DNA of 64,000 bases from Molanna angustata (GCA_963576475.1 OY754973.1:9012052-9076051); one strand, 5' to 3'; shown: positions 9,905 to 21,939, counted from the first letter of the stretch. Made by a program: numbers and translations. Notes: generated from the letters alone by a model not told the origin.

Positions 9905-11305
9905 AACGAAATTGGCTTGGGGTCACTTTGAAAAATTTGACAGTTAAAAAAATTGAGAAGCACTGATCAGATATCCTTCAAAATCTTATGGGATCAATGC
10001 CAGTATTAGATATACATATTTGCAAAATTTGACAAGAATTGAATGAGTAATTCAGTCTATAATCGTTAAAATAGAACGAAAACGCCGTACATAGTAGGTA
10101 CATATGGTGACAGGAAAATTATTCGAAAAACAATTATTCGAATGCTCAATTGTACGAAAATCAATTTTACGAATGGCAATTATTCGAATCACATTTTTTC
10201 GAAAAACAATTTTCCGAACACACAATTATCAGAATTTACAATTGTTCGAATTTTTATGACGTCATGTTGGTAGTATTGTGAAAGGAATAAACCATAGATT
10301 TTTATTATAATATACTAGATGTCGTAGTTAGCAAATTTTGTATGAATCGAAGTGAGGCATTTTTCCGGGGGATTTTTGACGTTGTAGTTTTTACGTAATT
10401 GTTTTCGGATTTATTTGTCGTAAAAAACACTTTGTTAATTTAGATTTAGAAAAAAGTTATTTAAGATGTGTTGAAATGTAAGGAAAACTGAAATATGTTA
10501 ATAACCAAAACGTCAAACGCGCGATATTCCATGACTCACTTTTACTACATCTACATAGTATAATGTATTATAAAAATCTATGGAATAAACAACATGGCGA
10601 TGCACCGCGCTGTCAGATATCCTAGGATGTACACCGATTTTTTAAACCTAAACCTACAAAGCTTTGGTAAAAATAGGTTGGTTTGATTTGTTTGTAGTTA
10701 TAATTGCGACTGGCGTGAGCCAGTTGCATTATATATTAAAAAAGTAACTATAATATTAAAATAAAATAACTAAATTGGTGTGAATACTAGATAAACTGTC
10801 TGTACATGATGTGTCAAAATCAAAAACTGGTGTACAAACTAGGCTATCCCGCGCTGTCAAACATCAGTTATTAAAAATGTGCAAACATACGTAGGTACCC
10901 ACAATAATACAAGTAATAATAGTCTTCATCGAATATATTTTACTGGCAACAAATATGTCAAAGGAGGCAACATAATGACACAAAAATATATTAAATTCGG
11001 TCAATTGGTTTTCCAACAAATGTTAGTTCGAATAATTTGCTTTCGGATAATTGTCATTCTGATAACTGATTTTCGAAAAATTGTTATTCGTACAATTGTG
11101 CATTCGAACAATTGTGTTTCGAAGAATTTTCATGTAATCGGTACATATCACGCACACACAAATAAATTGTGATGAAACTTTCTGAATACAATCTCAGCAT
11201 GATACTTATTGATAATCTGCAATAAAAAATAACCTTTAAAATTGCGAATTCATATCTCCACACTTTATCCCCATGGGGTAGTGAGGAGTAAAAAATAACT
11301 TCAAC
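9905..11305 (+). repeat. Dispersed repeat family X, copy 2, split by a foldback-like element
   Basis: Blocks matching copy 1 run from 9905 to about 10096 (GGTCACTTTGAAA, GATATCCTTCAAAATCTTATG, AACGCCGTAC) and resume at 11149-11305 (CACGCACACACA, GATGAAACTTTCTGAATACA, GCGAATTCATA, CCCCATGGGGTAGTGAGGAG). The interruption is the element at 10106-11139. Class unknown. Confidence 0.75.
10106..11139. mobile_element. Foldback-like DNA transposon with internally repetitive TIRs
   Basis: The 9-bp sequence GGTACATAT flanks the unit at 10097-10105 and 11140-11148. Termini are inverted: GGTGACAGGAAAATTATTCG at the left and, read inward from the right, GATTACATGAAAATTCTTCG. Each end is made of about eight or more degenerate ~15-16-bp units of the form GAAnnnCAATTnTTC (left about 10114-10258, right about 10990-11131). 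Long TIRs built of short tandem repeats define foldback-type elements. The ~730-bp interior has no coding sequence, so it is non-autonomous. A 8-9-bp duplication fits hAT or P-like transposases, but which one is not shown by the sequence. Confidence 0.85.
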
Positions 11306-11589
11306 GTTCCTTCAACGTCCCATCGCGTCGTACACGAAGCCCACTTTTGTTTCACATACCGCACCGTAATAATACTTACACGAAAAACGCACCCCTCATA
11401 CGTATGATGAACATTTATAATCACGAACATCTGAGTGTCGATATTTTTCTTTTAGGACCTAATCCATTTTCTGCTGCCATCAGTTCAAGTAATAATGATT
11501 GAATTTCACTGGATGATTGAAAAATCAAGATTGAACGGAGTAAACTATGTGAGCTTGCAGGTACCTATATATTCTCTCTTTCACTTATA

Positions 11590-11775
11590 GATGGGTCGGT
11601 GGCAGAGCGGTTAGCGCGCTGGGCTAGTAATCCAGTGGTCGCGAGTTCGAATCCTGCCTCGACCGATTTCGTTCACCTAAGCACAAGCATTTATTTGCTT
11701 ATTTTAGGGAACGTAGGAAGATGTATATGTACTTGTTTAACAAGGACATATTCATTTAAAAAAAAAAAAAAAAAA
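11590..11775 (+). mobile_element. SINE family 1 (tRNA-Thr-like head), best copy
   Basis: The head reads GGTCGGTGGCAGAGCGGTTA, an anticodon arm CTGGG-CTAGTAA-TCCAG (anticodon AGT, threonine), then GAGTTCGAATCC (box B) and CTCGACC, which pairs with the 5' GGTCGGT. It is followed by a ~95-bp body (GATTTCGTTCACCTAAGCAC … ACAAGGACATATTCATTT) and an 18-base A run. RNA polymerase III would start from the internal A and B boxes. At least seven other copies lie in this window, which argues for a SINE and not a tRNA gene. Confidence 0.85.
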
Positions 11776-12029
11776 TAGACACATTCACACATCCTTACAC
11801 TCATACGTACACACATACATACACTCATGCACCAGCATTCAGATTTAAATATTTTTCATATGTAGCTTTAAGTATGTAAGCACAGCAGTCAAAATTTATT
11901 GTTAACTAGCTTAAATGTCCCGCCGTTGGCCAAGAATGTAAAATTGTGAAAGAAAAAGCAATCGTTTTTATAATATTGTCACCCAATTATTTTGCAATAT
12001 CAGACTTTGAAAAGTGGTTTGAAATTTGA

Positions 12030-12670
12030 TTGAGTTTAAGTATTGTAAAATGTTCAAGTGATGGCCACAACCCATTCTTTTTTATATATTGCTATAAAGT
12101 GTGAATGAAGTATAATATTTATACAATTTCTGCTCGGATGGACTATGCGTAATGGTTTTAAATATGACTGTTAATCAACGTTGTAAAGAGATTGGTTTGG
12201 CCACAACCCCCATTTTTAAATATTATCATCGAAAACAAATTGTAATGTGTACCTATTGAAAATTAAGTAATTTTGGATGTTGGGATGTGGTTAAAATTTG
12301 ATTAAACAAACGTAGGTACTGAAAAGATCTAGTATTGGTCACATCCCATTCGTTTTTATATTTTTTCATCAAGTGTGCATTATATTTTTGCTCAATTTGA
12401 CTGAAAGTCTTCATTAACGAAGAAGAAGAAGACTTGAACTATAGTAAATAGTTTTTAATTTGAATATAAATGTTGTGAAGAGTTCAGTAATGGCCACAAC
12501 CCCCATTCTTTAAATATTAGGTGTTGAAAATTATTCAAAATAGGATGATATAAATGGTTTAAATTTAATTAAACAAAAGTATTGAAAAGATTCTAGTGCA
12601 GGTTATATCGTCACATCCCACATCCCATTCATTTCATATGTATTTTCATCAAGTGTGCATATCGTTAATA
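12030..12670. repeat. Diverged satellite-like tandem repeat (family W), ~140 bp period
   Basis: The phrase GGCCACAACCC-CATTCTTTTTATAT or a variant (TGGTCACATCCCATTC) recurs near 12061, 12198, 12337, 12490 and 12610, each followed by a TATATT/TTTTTCATCAAGTGTG block. Units are degenerate. Single related blocks occur at about 18545 and 59712, so the unit is also dispersed. Confidence 0.65.
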
Positions 12671-12743
12671 ATATTTCTGCACAATAGACTATTAGACTTA
12701 AAACTAACCCAAAAGACTAAATAAAAAAGAGAAAAATAAGTAT

Positions 12744-13180
12744 AAGACTATAATAAATAGTTTGTATAAAAAACTATTCCAATGGTCTACATAAAATAAG
12801 TAAAAATACATATACCTAATAGAAGAATTAGACTATTGGAAATAGATTGTATAAAAGCTCACCCAAAGGTCTACAAAAAAGAAGAAGAAGAATATTTAGA
12901 CTATTGGAAATAGTTTGTATAAATACTGACCAAAAGGTCTACCTAAAAGAAAATGAATAAGACTATTGGAAATAGTTTGTATTAAAACTCTCCCAAAAGT
13001 CTACGTACTTAAATGAAGAAGAATAATAATTAGACTAAAGGAAATAATTTTTATAAAAAAATGACCCAAATGTATACATAAAAGAAGAAGAAGAAGATGA
13101 TTTAGACAATAGGAAATAGTTTGTATAAAAACTGCCCTAAAGGTCTACATAAAATTAAGAAGAAAAAGAATTAGACTCCA
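12744..13180. repeat. Tandem repeat, ~7 units of ~63-86 bp
   Basis: The unit pattern is TTAGACTATTGGAAATAG, TTTGTATAAAAACT, CCCAAAAGGTCTAC, ATAAAAGAAGAAGAAG. Unit starts are near 12744, 12830, 12897, 12960, 13030, 13102 and 13171. Variable GAA/AAG runs change the period. Non-coding. Confidence 0.8.
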
Positions 13181-13184
13181 GGAC

Positions 13185-13350
13185 CCGCCGCTTCAGGCCC
13201 TTCAGTACCTCCCGTCCCTTTAATCCCTCATTACGTCCCTTCCCATCAGGCCCTTCAGTACCTTCCGTCCCTTCAGGCAGTTTTATACCTCCCGTCCCTT
13301 CAGGCCCTTTAGTGCCTCCCTTCCCTTCATTACATCCCGTCCCATCAGTC
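13185..13350. repeat. C/T-rich minisatellite
   Basis: Irregular repeats of CCCTTCAGTACCTCCCGT and CCCTTCAGGCCC with almost all pyrimidines on the plus strand. Such strand-asymmetric tracts can form non-B DNA; that is an inference. Non-coding. Confidence 0.75.
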
Positions 13351-13356
13351 GGTTAA

Positions 13357-13640
13357 GAAAAGTTTAAATCCAGAAACCATCCTGGAAGAACCGCGAAGAG
13401 ATGAAAGAACCTTCTTTTCCTAGGATGCTCTACTTAATAGGTAAAATGACTAAATACACGAAGAAGAAGAAAAAAGTTTAAACCCAGATACCTGCGAAGA
13501 GATGGAAGGACAGTTGGACCTTCTTCTCCCAGGATTCTCCAACTTCATAGGTAAAATGACCAAAAATACACGATGAAGAAGAAGAAGAAGAAATAAGTTT
13601 AAATCCAAAAACCATCCTGGGCATACGCTCGACAATTCAC
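13357..13640. repeat. Tandem duplication, ~118-bp unit, 2.4 copies
   Basis: Units begin AAAAGTTTAAATCCAG at about 13357, 13475 and 13594. Each contains GCGAAGAGATG, CCTTCTTYTCC(T/C)AGGAT and GGTAAAATGAC, ending in a GAAGAAGAAG run. The last unit is partial and runs into an AAATAAATAAATA tail at about 13672-13688. Confidence 0.8.
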
Positions 13641-15240
13641 CAAAGTTTCATTATAATCGGACAAACGGTTGATAAATAAATAAATAAAATAATTCTCTAT
13701 AGGAAATCAGTATAGGTATATTATTGTTGATTTGTAAGTAAATAGTATTAGGTAGGTACCTACCTACAACAACCTTCTAAATAAATTCGATTCCTAACAA
13801 ATTTTATTTGAATATCACATTCTTTCTGTAGCCATGGAAACGATTCGAACACGTAAGTAATATCGAATGGTTCGGATACATTTTTTGAATATGTAGGTAC
13901 CTAGGTACATTGGTTTGTTCGATGCCATAAAAATGAAAATTGTCAGAAAAATCAAATATTATTTACAAATTATGCAATTTTATTATGCCTATATCTTTAC
14001 TAATAAATAACACATTTTTACAATATATGTCTTAAAACTTGCCGTAATGTCTTGTGTTTCATTTTATTATTTCATAATTACATTTATTTCAAAGGTTTAT
14101 TATTTTCAAGAACATATTCATTCGGTGGGAAAATGAAATATTGTATGAAAAGATATTAAAATGGCGGCGTTTATGTACAAAAGGCTTACTTTAAAAATAA
14201 GTTAAACATTATAATTATACCAAATATTCACCATGTTTTTCACTTAAACGCTAAGTTATACTTCAAAATATATTTTTTTTGTGTAAATACCTACTTCTAA
14301 CTTTTAAACTAACAGATATTTGCGTGCAAAATGTACACTTTTTTGACAGATATGACTTGGAAAATTTTGTATGAAAAAAATAATTATTTAAATATTTTTA
14401 AAATTCAGCATTTTCATCGCATTATTTTTAGCGTGACACTGCATCAGGTATACTGGTACATGTTCGCACTTAAATTAGATTTTTAGATGCTCTTGGTTTT
14501 TCAGAAGGCGTGAGACAAACACACACACACACACATACACACACACACACAAACACTAACATTTTGATTGCTTTATTACTTTAGATAATGTGGAAATTTG
14601 TTATTGGTTTTAGTCTTATACTAATGCATCTATATAATAAATGTTATTATACTGTAAATTTCCCGAAAATGAAATAAAATAAAAAAATAAAAACATTACA
14701 TTTTTGAACAGTTAATAACTTGTTATAGGTCATGTTATGGAAGTATATTTAAAATTCTTAGAAAGTTCCAGGTACGAGGAGTGAGAGAGGAGTAAAATTT
14801 ATTGGTACCTAAGTAATATTAGTAATTTATTACTGGCTTGTGTGTGTGTGTTTGTGTGTGAACTAAATAAAACATATTATGTATATTTATTAAATAACAC
14901 TTTATCGTCGAAATAATATGTAAATACAGTTTTATTACTGACAACTCAGTCTCTCACTGAGATGGGTAAGTATAGATGGTATGTACGTAGGTATACTTAG
15001 CTGGTACGTAGGTATACTTAGTGCAACGAGAAAATTCCTGAGGTCCACAGCAATTGAATCAAACAGACTTCTTAATCCTGTTGGAAGAATGGAAAATAGT
15101 AAAAGACACGGAGACTTCTTGGAATCTCTCAAGTGTCATCACCGTGTGTGGCTGATTTCCAGTACACGATGGACCAAATGAATTATCCGAAAAATATGAA
15201 TTAAATTCAAACTTTTTTCAAAGCGGAGCTATTTTCGAAT
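13641..15240. other. Non-coding stretch with simple repeats
   Basis: No gene recognised. It includes GTAGGTACCTACCTAC at 13751-13767, an A/C microsatellite at 14517-14555, a partial family X block at about 14695-14800 (AACATTACATTTTTGAAC … TTAGAAAGTTCCAGG) and a TG tract at 14838-14861. The rest is AT-rich. Confidence 0.45.
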
Positions 15241-15244
15241 TTAT

Positions 15245-15690
15245 TATATGAAACGAAATTCGTTTAGTGATACAAGATCGCTCCAAGGGAGCTATAGCTT
15301 TTTTTGTTGTCTCTATGAAACAAAGAATTCTTAATTAATTTGCCGAAGGTGCAATGCTCTGAGCTCCACGTATGTCAGGAGATAATGTATTCTGCTTGTT
15401 CACACTGAAACTGCGATCAAAGTAAGCCGCCTTATTGTCTTAGTCCAATTCTTTAAAAGATATGGTATTCTATGATCCAGATGAACTCAATATAATCTAT
15501 GTTTCTGGAGGAACATTCTTTTGACACATTTTTTTACTTGTCCTTTTTACATATCGCTCGAGAATCAAGCGGGTTCTTATAAATAGTGTAGAGCCAAGCC
15601 ATTCAGAGCCTTAAACATCATTAAGCATATCTATTCTTCAGGACATTTCAATTAGTGCAGTTCATTAAGAAGAAGTTTATGTGACATCTT
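15245..15690 (-). pseudogene. CR1/L2/Jockey-type LINE C-terminus, second copy
   Basis: Read on the minus strand from 15690 it gives LNELH, MMFKALNGLALHYL and later a stretch matching the 6725-7018 copy (AGAGCATTGCACCTTC). Multiple stops and frameshifts are present. The segment corresponds to the region that is split by the TIR element at 7020-8016, so it shows the uninterrupted order at that site (GCCATTCAGAGCC). Confidence 0.65.
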
Positions 15691-18311
15691 TTGTCAGCTC
15701 CATATAACCTCGCATATGTGTTGATTACTATTTACAATCTATCTATGTATCTAAATCTATCTTATCTAAATATAATCAATCTATCTTATCTAAATATATT
15801 GTATTGTGAGGATTTCTTTAAAATTAACAATACGGAAAATGACGAAAAAGGAATTTACATAAATTAAATACAATAAAAGAGCGTCATTTTGTACCACACG
15901 ATACGTCTCTTAATGTTTTGCACCGGGAAATCAGTAGGCAGAGAGGAGACACCAATAATATTTTAGCGGAGATCGAGGTGACAATACTCATTAATCTCTT
16001 AGTTCTCACTAATACAGACTTATCTAACTACATACTTACCTACTTATTCACACAATCTCTTGTTTAAATATTAAGAGAACCAACAACGTGTAATGCAAAA
16101 ACTAAATTATATTAAATAAAAAATATTTTATTAAAAAAAGCAGTATATTTTTTCTAATAATAATTGTAATCGAAAGCAAATTTGTAAAATAAATAATATA
16201 TAAACTAGGGGCTCTGCCCCACGCCGGTGGCACTCTATTGGTAGCACTGGTTTTACTTTACGCTTGCATCTCCAAAGGTGGCGCTATTTATTTTATTTTA
16301 TGTTGGTATTTTTGAAAATGCAATGTAAAATTTTCAGACCTTCATCATACTTCAGTTGTGTTTTGTTGTTTGTTGTGACGCGAAACATTTTGATCCTTTA
16401 AAATCTTGAAGTAAACCAGATAATAAATATAACACGTGTGATTTTGTAAAATTCTTATTGTTTTCGGTGTTCATCTACATACACACTATCACGCCATGTG
16501 ATGGTGATGGTGTTAATCTATTGCCAGCTTTTTGTGTTTTTCGATTATCTTCGCAAGATGGCTGACAAGTTTTGTTGTGTTCTGAATAAATTGTCAAGTG
16601 AAATACGGCGAAGTGAAATTATATAGTTTTCCGAAAATCAGTATTAAATATTTCTTTGTGGAAAATAAATTTAAAAACCTAATAATCTACAATGCACATT
16701 TTATTTAGAACAATGTATTTTATGAATTATTTGACATGATTTTTGAAATATTGCAAATAAAATCAATCATATGTGTTTTTTTTAATAAATAATGATTGAA
16801 AAATGGTTATTTTTTATTTAAGTTATCCTTGAATCCATTCCTCAAAGCTGGAAACATTTTAAAATGGAAATTTAAATTTGCCGTGGACCGGTCGCGTATT
16901 CATTGCCCCTATAGCGGAGATGCAAGAAACCTTATGATTATCTGGTTACAGCTTCTATGTATTGAGTGACACATCTGAAGTATACTGAAAGTTTACTTCC
17001 ATATTATCTGTGCTCTGCCCTTGGCCGCTATCGCGGCGCAACACCCAGCGGCTACTGCGCGGCTTATTTGTTTGGCGCTACGCGGCAGTTGCGAAATGAC
17101 CTTATAATAGTAAATATCGTCAAATATACCATTTAGGACATTACACAACATTTAAAAACTAAATAGCTTTACGTGAAAACGTTAAAATCAAGTAATAAAA
17201 CAGTATTTTTACAGTAAAAATGCGGAAATTATAAAAAAAATATTTTCGACAATGTTTTGAAAGAAATGCGTTATTTGAAATGCGTACGTTTGAAATTACA
17301 AACATTGATAATTTGAATGTACATTCGAAATATCATTTAGAACAATGTACACAACAGTTAAGACTGAATATCTTTTTATAATAATACAATAATAATGATA
17401 AATTATACATATATAATTAAATTGCGTGTAGCCGCGTGAATATTCTTTGGCTATTTCACATTTATTTATTTATATACACGTAGGTGGGTACTGTGTGTGT
17501 ACTGCGTGGAATCTGCAGTAACGAGATGGTTTCAATTAACTTGATTAAAAACTTTGTTATTACTCTTAACCAGTGTATAATATAATTATATAATGTTCGT
17601 CTATAATTGGCTTCATTTAAATGTAAAATGTTTATCTGTAATTATTTTTATATAGCTGTTGACAAACTGTTAAATAAAATAAATAAAAAATAAATAATGC
17701 GATTAAACGAAAACATTACCTGTCATCTTTTTGCGTATTATTATGACATATTGAAAGCAATGTTGTCAGTATTCAAAATGGATATTCCGCAGATTATTAC
17801 GGTTAAAATTTATTCTGAGTGTTCAAAATTCCTTATTAAACAATAATATTGTCAATTTATGCAGAAAATACATTTTAAATGATTAATTGGTACTTTTTTC
17901 GCATAAGTTAATTTTTTATTTTAAATAAAAATTTCGAACTCGAAAATTGTTTAAGGAAAAATTATTTCACTGGCGATCCGTTGAAGGACTAAAAAAGATG
18001 GCGAACAGTAATTATACTATAGATAATGTAAGAAAAGTTGAGTTAAATAGGTAGGTACTTAAATATGTACTTATCTAAAAATGATAATGTAAACATGTCA
18101 TAACCTTCGCCGATTAATAATCTAACTCCTGAGTCTGCAGTAACATTATATAACCTTAGATGTATTATAATTTAGGTAAAAAAAATAAAACTATAATGAT
18201 AGACGAAAAAGTCAATTTAGATAGGTATATAGTAATTAAGGTAAACAAAACTTATAACCAAAGACTTAATATAATGTAAACATAACCTTAGACGTAAAAT
18301 AATCTTACTCC
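15691..18311. other. AT-rich non-coding stretch with two GC-rich pockets
   Basis: No gene, RNA or dated repeat recognised. GC-richer pockets at 16207-16300 (GGGGCTCTGCCCC, GGTGGCGCTAT) and 16880-17100 (GCCGCTATCGCGGCGC, GCTACGCGGC) contain short palindromes and may be ends of an unrecognised DNA element about 0.9 kb long. Confidence 0.35.
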
Positions 18312-18415
18312 TGAATTAAAGGCCTCGCCTTCGATTCCCGGCGGAGATACAGTTTATTGTAAAATATTGTAAGTCTCTATAATGGGGAAAATTGTTATTA
18401 GGTGCGTGTATATAT
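18312..18415 (+). mobile_element. SINE family 2, partial copy
   Basis: Keeps TTCGATTCCCGGCGGAGATACAG (box B region), GTAAGTCTC and TTGTTATTAGGTGCGTG, all shared in order with the full copies at 58738-58968 and 43915-44143. The box A half is lost and the middle is shortened. Confidence 0.65.
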
Positions 18416-20338
18416 ATTGAAAAAGAAAGTTGATATCTGTTAGTTTACCAAGTAGCAATTCAAAATAAAATAAATAAAGTAAAATAAGTATAAAAGATTT
18501 ATGGTCAACTACAGCCACAACATTAATACTTTTTTTTATTATCTAGTATTGGTCACAAATCACTAATTTTTATATTTTTTTATTCCTATTCGTTGCGAAA
18601 ATTTATTTAAATTTGTTCCTGCTTTTAAATCGGTACCTTTTTCAAACTGTCACAGTTTATTTCCCGCGCTTTTCTCTAGGTAAATTTTCATTTAATTTTA
18701 TTCCAACTGAATATTTCATTTCTCGTCTGCATTCCGGAAACCTGAAACTTAGAAAGGGACGCACTCTGTGCGAACATACGAAATGTAACGTGTCAGAGGG
18801 AGACGGCTATATGTTCCCGCCAAAGCGCCTATTATTATTTAACAATGACAGGTGTTATGAGCCGTGTAATCTGTTGTTTCTGAATTCAAAAATAGAAAAA
18901 TGGCCGGTCGCTCGGGTTGGAGGGAAAGTAATGTCTCACCGACTGAAAGTAATAATTATGATACGTCTAATGGATAGCCATTAAATTATTGCGGCTATTC
19001 GAACAACCTAATTAAAATATTTGAATGTTATGAAGCATAAGAATTATATGCTACTGAATTTGTTAAAACTAAAGAGATGTAAGGTAACTTATTAGGTATT
19101 TGATTTTCATTTGTTATTTAGCTTATAAATCCATAGACAATCCATTACAATGATCTACAAGATATTTATTGTAACTGTATTTCTTATTAACGACACTGAA
19201 GACAGTTAATTTGCATGTTTTTAATTGTTCAGTTGAATGCATTTGAAAATGAATCAAAATGAAGTATGTACATTGAGCAATTTTTAATCTCTACTACTGT
19301 GGAATAAGAAGAAATGAATGGATATGATTTATTTAAAAATAATGATAACAATACAAAATAAAATAATAAGGTTAATTGAACAAAAGTTACAAACAAATAT
19401 AGGTAGGTACTATGTTGTAAAATTGTTTTTCTATTTGGAAACTTACTGCCTCACTAGACGAGTCTGTTCTGAGGGAGTACTTTATTATTAATTTGGTTTT
19501 AAGTTATATTTAATAAGTGTACAAGAATTAATTAAAAAATGAAATGGGAAAATAAGCTGTTAAATCTCAGTTATTTAAATTCACAAAAGTGTAAAGGAAA
19601 CGATGAATAGCACCAAGCTATGGTAGAGATTCTCCATTAGGCTCTCGCACTATCTGGAGTTCAAAAACGCACATATAAATATAAAATAAAGGTTTACAAG
19701 ACAAGGGGAGCATGTACATATATTATATGAAGACAGAGTAGTGAACTCATGTCAGGATATTTAGCATTATATGAGCTTATTGCATTCTGCCTTCCAGTCT
19801 GTTACCAGTTTTTTTTAAGTTTGTTCCATTGCATGAGATATTGTGTTCGATTTCAGGTTGTATTCTGTTGTAAAGAAACAAATTTTTAGTCTTCAGAATT
19901 TTTAGTTACCACCAACCAAGGTGTATTTCAATGGAAGCCGAGATTTCTAACTGTCTTTCATAGTCTGTAGGCCTATGGGAATGCACTAACTTCTCCGTGT
20001 CTTCGCAACGAGAACTCTACAACGATATCTGAGGGAATTTCTTTGAATCCATTGGACATACGGACCTTGTAGCTGTAGCCACGAAGAGCATCTTCATGAC
20101 TTTCAAGACTTTTTGTCTCAAATATGGTTCACTCTTATCTTCACTTTCAGTGAACGGTGAGCCAGTTCTGTTCAGTATCTGCAAGGTTTTAGAGTTCTCC
20201 AGACTCTTTTTATGTTCTTTATGTGTTCTTCAGAGTTTAGTTAGAGGCCGTTATAATTCCCCATTAACATTTTTACGGTGGTTGAGGAAGAACAGTCTCC
20301 GAAAACTATCACTACTCAGGGTTGATTCTCGGGCCCTT
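18416..20338. other. Non-coding stretch, partly GC-balanced
   Basis: A family W block lies at 18540-18590. The stretch 18640-18985 is less AT-biased and free of recognised repeats, with phrases such as GGTGTTATGAGCCGTG; it could be conserved non-coding host DNA. No splice-bounded exon was convincing. Nothing else recognised. Confidence 0.35.
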
Positions 20339-20515
20339 AAAAGGAACTATGTCAAAAATTAATTTAACACGCACCCAATAACAAGTTGCCACATTCCGGA
20401 GACTTATGATATTAATCGTCACACAGACTCAGACTGAAAACACAATTTAAGACAGTGCCTCCACAGTGAATCGAACCAGGGGCCTTTGGCTCAGCAGTAA
20501 GATATCATGAAGGCT
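20339..20515 (-). mobile_element. SINE family 2, diverged copy
   Basis: In plus-strand order: AACTATGTCAAAAATTAATT, ACACGCACCCAATAACAAG, TTGCCACATTCCGGAGACTTA, AAAACACAATT, GAATCGAACCAGGGGCC (box B reversed) and GAAGGCTGACTG. All match the reverse complement of the family 2 consensus seen at 58738-58968. Confidence 0.75.
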
Positions 20516-20603
20516 GACTGCATCATTTCACAAAAAATAATCCGCCTTTATATGCTATAAGGTAAATTTGGCTGTCCTTTGCTCTTGGTCTATATTGACA
20601 ATT

Positions 20604-20852
20604 ATTTAAAATAACTTATTTTGTACTGATTGAATGTCAATAGCGCCTGTTTGTGCAGAGCTTGCTGCCTCTTGTGCTATGTTTCCACCTATTGAGGGGG
20701 TCTTCCAGACATCATTCTTCAGTCTAGTTTTTAGATAGGGCAAGGTGTGGTAGTCTATGAGAGTCCATTCTTTCCACATGGTCACTTCTTTGCCTGCGTC
20801 ATCTGACAACATCTTGATTATCACACATCGCTCAATCTTACCTGTTATTTTC
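20604..20852 (-). CDS. Putative terminal exon of an unrecognised host gene
   Basis: On the minus strand an 82-83-codon open frame runs from a strong splice-acceptor-like sequence (a run of T followed by CAG at 20855-20853) to a stop at 20606-20604. It is open through the acceptor boundary, starting KITGKIERCVIIKMLSDD and containing KEVTMWKEWTLIDYHTLPYL and KTRLKNDVW. The first two thirds look like a real globular protein (mixed charged and aromatic residues); the last 30 residues are A/S/G/Q-rich. No known domain was recognised. A donor-like CAGGTAAGA lies 10 bp inside, so alternative splicing, or a chance frame, is possible. The neighbouring sequence is AT-rich with a SINE just downstream. 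It could also be a coding remnant of an unrecognised mobile element. Confidence 0.35.
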
Positions 20853-20859
20853 CTGAAAA

Positions 20860-21449
20860 AAAAAAATATTCACCCACAAAAAAGTATCAATTGTAAAAAC
20901 AAAGTTGTTTAATTTCCTGACAACAATAAAAAAAAAGTATTTATTTTATTTCCCATTAAATACGTTTGAATTGATCGTGTTTTTATTCTGAAAATAAAAC
21001 GTTGACATCTTTATTAATTGACATTCGTGGAAAACAGGTACAACGGGTACAACATAATTTAATTTATGATTTGAAAATTGCTATAAAATATTCGACCTAT
21101 TACAATAAATCAATCGTTAAGTATTAAACAATGATTTTACAGAAATAAAATGTTAAAACGTTATTTACGACCGTTCGAGTTAAGTTTATATGTTATTATT
21201 TGGGACAAGGAAACAAATTTAATTAACTCAGCATTCTTGTTTTCGTTTTAAACGTTTATATATTTCTATTTTTTTTTGTCACGAAATTTACAAACAAATT
21301 TTTCTATCCACAGATATTTAGAAGTATATAAACAGTGTCGTGGATTGCAACCAACCGATCCGATCTAAACATAATAATAGTTGTGCAAACGGTGGCACAT
21401 GTGAGCCGTCGATAATAGTATAGCACGGTCCTGTCAGATTTCTTTTTAG
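20860..21449. other. AT-rich non-coding stretch
   Basis: No feature recognised. If the exon at 20604-20852 is real, this would be its upstream intron. Confidence 0.35.
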
Positions 21450-21600
21450 AAAAAAATGAATATATCTTTGTAACAAGTACATATTATCTCAAACATTCAA
21501 AATTATGCATAAATGATTGTGCTTGAGGAGAAACAGTTTTAAATTAGCGACCACTGGATTACTTACCCAGCGTGCTAACCAATCCGCCACCACCCATCTA
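21450..21600 (-). mobile_element. SINE family 1, reverse copy
   Basis: Starts with an A run and ATGAATATATCTTTGTAACAAGTACAT (reversed body), then GCGACCACTGGATTACT and CGTGCTAACCAATCCGCCACC, which is the reversed tRNA-like head. Box B is damaged. Confidence 0.75.
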
Positions 21601-21884
21601 ACGATTAGAAGATTATCATATCATAAAGATTATCTGTTGTATATTTTTTTGCTTGGACGAAAAATATGAATTTTGGTTGAAGATATTTTAAATTTTTATA
21701 TTTGAAACTGACGCATGTGATAGAATTCCGTGTTTATTTAAATAAAAAAAAACTGATTTCGCCCTTTCACTATTCTGAAGATGTATGTATATAAAAAATC
21801 AAACCTTTCAATGATGAATCGTGATAGGGTTTCATCTACATAATATTATGATTTTTTTATCTTCTTTTACACATAACTTTTTCA

Positions 21885-21935
21885 CTGACGGATTTCTTGC
21901 CAAACGGCTATTTCTTCCAACCAACCAGGGATGAT
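21885..21935 (-). repeat. LINE/SINE 3' tail, reversed
   Basis: TTGCCAAACGGCTATTTCTTCCAACCAACCAGG is the reverse of the GGTTGGAAGAAAT…GCC tail shared with SINE family 3 and its partner LINE. Only the tail is present. Confidence 0.5.
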
Positions 21936-21939
21936 GGTA

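Noticed and set aside
11590..11665. tRNA-Thr(AGT) gene
   Set aside because: The anticodon arm and acceptor stem are good, but the T stem has mismatches, the sequence is followed by a SINE body with an A tail, and many copies share it.
16204..17115. Helitron
   Set aside because: GC-rich palindromic pockets suggested Helitron-like ends, but no TC start or CTRR end with a hairpin could be fixed.
18613..18984. Open frame of 123 codons
   Set aside because: No domain, no splice context and a composition without clear coding bias; kept only as a possible conserved non-coding patch.
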